Source: Mycobacterium alsense (GTDB lineage Bacteria > Actinomycetota > Actinomycetes > Mycobacteriales > Mycobacteriaceae). Taken from it: a DNA stretch of 35,795 nucleotides. The stretch lies in assembly GCF_002086635.1 (NCBI RefSeq), contig NZ_MVHD01000052.1, positions 1-35,795 of the forward strand, given 5' to 3'. Position 1 is the first letter of the stretch. Each line of letters begins with the position of its first letter. The notes beneath the pieces are model-generated. The model was not told the origin of the DNA, made no database searches, and was given only the letters and a program-made list of their open reading frames with translations. Both the position numbers and the translations under genes were made by a program. Shown one piece after another: positions 33,409-35,795 of this stretch.

Positions 33409-35483
33409 CCACATTTCTCGCGTATTTCCCGAGCCCACCGCAGGGCGTGTGGCACCTGGGGCCGTTGCCCGTTCGCGCCTACGCGCTGTTCATCATCATC
33501 GGCATCGTCGCGTCGCTGGTGATCGGCGACCGGCGGTGGGCGGCGCGCGGCGGTCAGCGCGGCGTCATCTACGACATCGCGCTGTGGGCCGTGCCGTTCG
33601 GATTGATCGGCGGTCGGCTCTATCACCTGGCCACCGACTGGCGGACCTATTGGGGCCCGGGCGGTGCCGGGACCGTTGCGGCGCTGCGGATCTGGGATGG
33701 CGGCCTGGGCATCTGGGGCGCGATCGCTCTCGGCGGCGTGGGCGCGTGGCTCGGCTGCCGGCGTCGTGGGATTCCCCTGCCGGCCTTCGGCGACGCGCTG
33801 GCGCCGGGCATCATCCTGGCGCAGGCCATCGGCCGGTTGGGCAACTATTTCAACCAGGAGCTCTACGGCCGGGAGACCACGCTGCCGTGGGGTTTGCAGA
33901 TCTTCTACCGGCGCGACCCGTCCGGTTACGTCGACCCACACTCGCTCGACGGTGTCTCCACGGGGCAGGTCGCGCTCGTCGTGCAGCCGACGTTCCTCTA
34001 CGAATTGATCTGGAACCTCCTGGTTTTCGTTGTCTTGATCTATGTGGACCGCCGGTTCAAGCTCGGTCACGGGCGGTTGTTCGCGCTCTATGTCGCGGGC
34101 TACTGCGTCGGGCGGTTCGGTGTCGAGCTGCTGCGCAACGACACCGCCACACTCATCGCGGGGATCCGGATCAACGTCTTCACGTCGACCTTCGTGTTCA
34201 TCGGCGCCGTGGTGTACATGATTCTGGCACCGAAGGGCCGCGAGGACCCGGCGACCCTGCGTGGCAATTACGTCGAGGAAGAAGCGCCGGAACGTGAGCC
34301 GGTTACCGTCGCCGCGGCCATTGCGGCGGCCACCCCGGTGGGTGCAGCCGACGGCGAAAAGGCCGAAGACGAAGAGCCGGAGGCTGAAGACGAAGAGCCG
34401 GAGATCGAGGCAGCGGAGGCTGAGGAGGAAGAGCCGGAGACCGAGGCGGCGGAGACCGAACGCGAAGAAAAGGTGGAACCGGAGGCTGAAGCCGAAACGT
34501 CTAAGGAAGAGAACGCGGAACCAGAGACCGAGGCCGAAGAGCCCGAGGCCGGAGAACCCGAGGCCGCAGCAGAGGAAGCGGAAGAGGTTGAAAAGTCGGA
34601 GGCTGCGGCGGAGGTTGCGGAACCTGAGGTTGCCGTAGAGGAGTCGGCAGAGGAACCCGAAGAGGCTGAGACCGAAGAGTCCGAAGCTGAAGCCGAAGAG
34701 CTGGAGGTCGAGGCGGAAGACGAAGAGCCGGAAGTCGCGGACGCTGAGGACGCAGTCGCCGGGGCCGGCGAGACTGAATCGGCGGAGTCGGAAGCCGCGG
34801 AAGCCGACGCCGTCGCGACCGAAGCCGCCGGAGCGGAAGCCGTTGAGCCGGAAGCTGAGGAGCTGGAGGCTGAGGCGGAAGCTGAAGAGGCGGAAGTCGC
34901 GGAGCCGGTGGCGCCCGAGGGTGATTCGGTGGAGCAGGCGGCCACTGAGGCCGAAGCCGCTGAGCCGGAAGCTGAAGAGGCGGAAGCTGAAGAGGCGGAA
35001 GTCGCTGAGCCGGAGGCGCCCGAGGGCGGTTCGGCGGAGCCGGTAGCCACTGAGGCCGAAGCCGTTGAGCCGGAAGCTGAGGAGCTGGAGGCTGAGGAGC
35101 TGGAGGCTGAGGCGGAAGCTGAAGAGGCGGAAGTCGCTGAGCCGGAGGCGCCCGAGGGTGATTCGGTGGAGCAGGCGGCCACTGAGGCCGAAGCCGTTGA
35201 GCCGGAGGCTGAGGAGCTGGAGGCTGAGGCGGAAGACGAAGAGCTGGACGCCGCGGAGGCGGAAGATGCTGTCGCGGAGGCGCCCGGGGGTGATTCGGCG
35301 GAGCCGGCACCCGCGGTGTCCGAAGACATTGAGCCCCAAGCAGATTCAGGACCATCACAGCCGGAAGAGGCCGCGAAAGAGGCCGCTGGCGAGACCTCAG
35401 CCGATGATGCGACGATGTCGGCCGCTGCCGGCACAACGCGGCGTCGATTTAGCCTCCGGCTGAGGCGTAGGCGAGACCGCTAG
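33405..35483 (+). CDS. lgt: Prolipoprotein diacylglyceryl transferase Lgt with giant acidic repeat tail
   Basis: Transfers diacylglyceryl from phosphatidylglycerol to the lipobox cysteine of prolipoproteins. The enzyme part is residues 1 to about 280, with seven membrane helices. It shows GLIGGRLYHL, GRLGNYFNQELYGRET (the family signature) and YCVGRFGVELLRND. A roughly 400-residue tail of almost only Glu, Ala, Pro and Asp follows, with four longer repeats at 479-634, then a strongly basic last 14 residues (RRRFSLRLRRRRDR). Mycobacterial Lgt often has an acidic tail, but at 692 residues this one is, as I recall, far longer than the about 470 in M. tuberculosis. The ATG at 33405 overlaps the trpA stop. 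Confidence 0.93.
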   Translation: MTTFLAYFPSPPQGVWHLGPLPVRAYALFIIIGIVASLVIGDRRWAARGGQRGVIYDIALWAVPFGLIGGRLYHLATDWRTYWGPGGAGTVAALRIWDGGLGIWGAIALGGVGAWLGCRRRGIPLPAFGDALAPGIILAQAIGRLGNYFNQELYGRETTLPWGLQIFYRRDPSGYVDPHSLDGVSTGQVALVVQPTFLYELIWNLLVFVVLIYVDRRFKLGHGRLFALYVAGYCVGRFGVELLRNDTATLIAGIRINVFTSTFVFIGAVVYMILAPKGREDPATLRGNYVEEEAPEREPVTVAAAIAAATPVGAADGEKAEDEEPEAEDEEPEIEAAEAEEEEPETEAAETEREEKVEPEAEAETSKEENAEPETEAEEPEAGEPEAAAEEAEEVEKSEAAAEVAEPEVAVEESAEEPEEAETEESEAEAEELEVEAEDEEPEVADAEDAVAGAGETESAESEAAEADAVATEAAGAEAVEPEAEELEAEAEAEEAEVAEPVAPEGDSVEQAATEAEAAEPEAEEAEAEEAEVAEPEAPEGGSAEPVATEAEAVEPEAEELEAEELEAEAEAEEAEVAEPEAPEGDSVEQAATEAEAVEPEAEELEAEAEDEELDAAEAEDAVAEAPGGDSAEPAPAVSEDIEPQADSGPSQPEEAAKEAAGETSADDATMSAAAGTTRRRFSLRLRRRRDR
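34839..35306 (+). repeat. Four imperfect long repeats in the lgt tail
   Basis: Units at 34839-34955, 34956-35060, 35061-35192 and 35193-35306, encoding 39, 35, 44 and 38 residues. Each begins with a form of A-(V/A)-E-P-E-A-E-E and passes through A-P-E-G-(D/G)-S. The length differences come from inserted or lost Glu-Ala units, as expected of replication slippage or recombination. Confidence 0.9.
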
Positions 35484-35491
35484 CACCCGAG

Positions 35492-35501
35492 GCCCGCGGG
35501 C
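35492..35501. terminator. Possible terminator element after lgt
   Basis: GCCCGCGGGC is a perfect palindrome, followed by TTTCTGT, 9 bases after the lgt stop. Without a loop base it would fold poorly, so support is weak. Confidence 0.2.
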
Positions 35502-35571
35502 TTTCTGTAATCCCTTGTGTCACTTTGGTTTCAGTGGTCACATTTGGGGGTTTGTTGTCGGTGGTGCTTCG

Positions 35572-35577
35572 TAGTGT
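35572..35577 (+). promoter_or_regulatory. -10 hexamer TAGTGT for the 13E12/DUF222 gene
   Basis: TAGTGT, six bases before the ATG at 35584. No ribosome site is seen, so a leaderless start is likely. Confidence 0.45.
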
Positions 35578-35583
35578 CGGGGC

Positions 35584-35795
35584 ATGGCATCCAGTAGTCG
35601 TGAGGAGATCGTCGAGGCCTTCGGCGCGCTGGATGCTGACCTGGAGCGTTTGGGTGGGTTGTCGTTTGACGGGTTGACGACCCCGGAGCGGTTGGGCGTG
35701 TTGGAACGTCTTGAGCGTGCCGCGCGCCGGCTGCGCGCCCCCCAGCACGGGCTGATCAACCAGCTCGATGCCCAGGCGGGTCAGGCGGAGTTGGG
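35584..35795 (+). CDS. 13E12 repeat / DUF222 HNH-type protein, 3' end beyond window
   Basis: The first 70 residues of a protein that runs off the window. The start (MASSSREEIVEAFGALDADLE in short form), LERLERAARRLRAPQHGLINQL and the Leu/Ala/Arg-rich helices are typical of the mycobacterial 13E12 repeat family (DUF222), which usually ends in an HNH endonuclease motif not visible here. Copies are dispersed in mycobacterial genomes and serve as insertion points of phage-like elements such as phiRv1. The DNA before it is less GC-rich than the rest. The family call rests on the N-terminal pattern only. Confidence 0.7.
   Translation, partial: MASSSREEIVEAFGALDADLERLGGLSFDGLTTPERLGVLERLERAARRLRAPQHGLINQLDAQAGQAEL

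Noticed and set aside
33282..35339. Long minus-strand frames opposite the lgt tail (Leu/Arg/Phe-rich and Ser/Ala-rich)
   Set aside because: They mirror the repetitive Glu/Ala codons of the lgt tail and have no promoter, ribosome site or domain.

Overview
The window reads as chromosome of a slow-growing Mycobacterium, most like the Mycobacterium avium complex. The evidence is very high GC, GTG and TTG starts, a PE-family protein, a 13E12-type DUF222 protein, and a gene order that, from memory, follows M. tuberculosis Rv1569 to Rv1614 closely: bioF-bioD, bioB, bsaP, nrtR/nadABC, hisDCBHA-impA-hisFI, chaA, bcpB, trpE-trpX-trpC-trpB-trpA, lgt. The species call is an inference; no rRNA or tRNA gene is present.

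Layout. 1-2142 (+): 3' part of bioF, bioD and a 2H phosphoesterase. 2164-6009 (-): four genes for membrane or membrane-anchored proteins, set between the two halves of the biotin locus: a 60-aa His-containing membrane peptide, a 611-aa polytopic protein with a duplicated metal-site-like motif, a cupredoxin-like lipoprotein and a 457-aa polytopic protein. 6166-7218 (+): bioB. 7285-7761 (-): a lone PE gene, then about 460 bp of low-information DNA. 8225-9108 (+): bsaP and a DUF2567 membrane protein. 9074-10423 (-): a secretory-lipase-type hydrolase. 10523-14759: nrtR diverging from nadABC around a perfect palindrome. 14761-17717: accessory AraC/SRPBCC and TetR/alcohol-dehydrogenase pairs. 17870-18292 (-): a deazaflavin-dependent reductase. 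18348-24853 (+): the histidine operon with impA. 24864-26402 (-): a receptor Ser/Thr kinase with a TPM-like outer domain. 26473-27567 (+): chaA. 27592-28056 (-): bcpB. 28110-33408 (+): the tryptophan genes. 33405-35483 (+): lgt with a roughly 400-residue acidic repeat tail. 35584-end (+): the start of a 13E12/DUF222 gene.

How the genes work together. Most of the window makes cofactors and amino acids: biotin (BioF, BioD, BioB, BsaP), NAD (NadA, NadB, NadC under NrtR), histidine, and tryptophan. No trpF is present in the trp cluster, and the hisA gene is of the actinobacterial PriA type that serves both pathways. The least explained part is the four-gene membrane cluster at 2164-6009. Its large protein carries two copies of an N-W...D-x3-H-x3-G-x-D...H unit exactly 78 residues apart. 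With the His-rich partner proteins and the cupredoxin-like lipoprotein, this suggests a metal- or heme-binding membrane complex of unknown function.

Many divergent or single genes here have a TANNNT or GANNNT hexamer 6-8 nt before the start codon and no Shine-Dalgarno sequence. This is the pattern expected of leaderless mycobacterial transcripts, and I used it to choose several starts.
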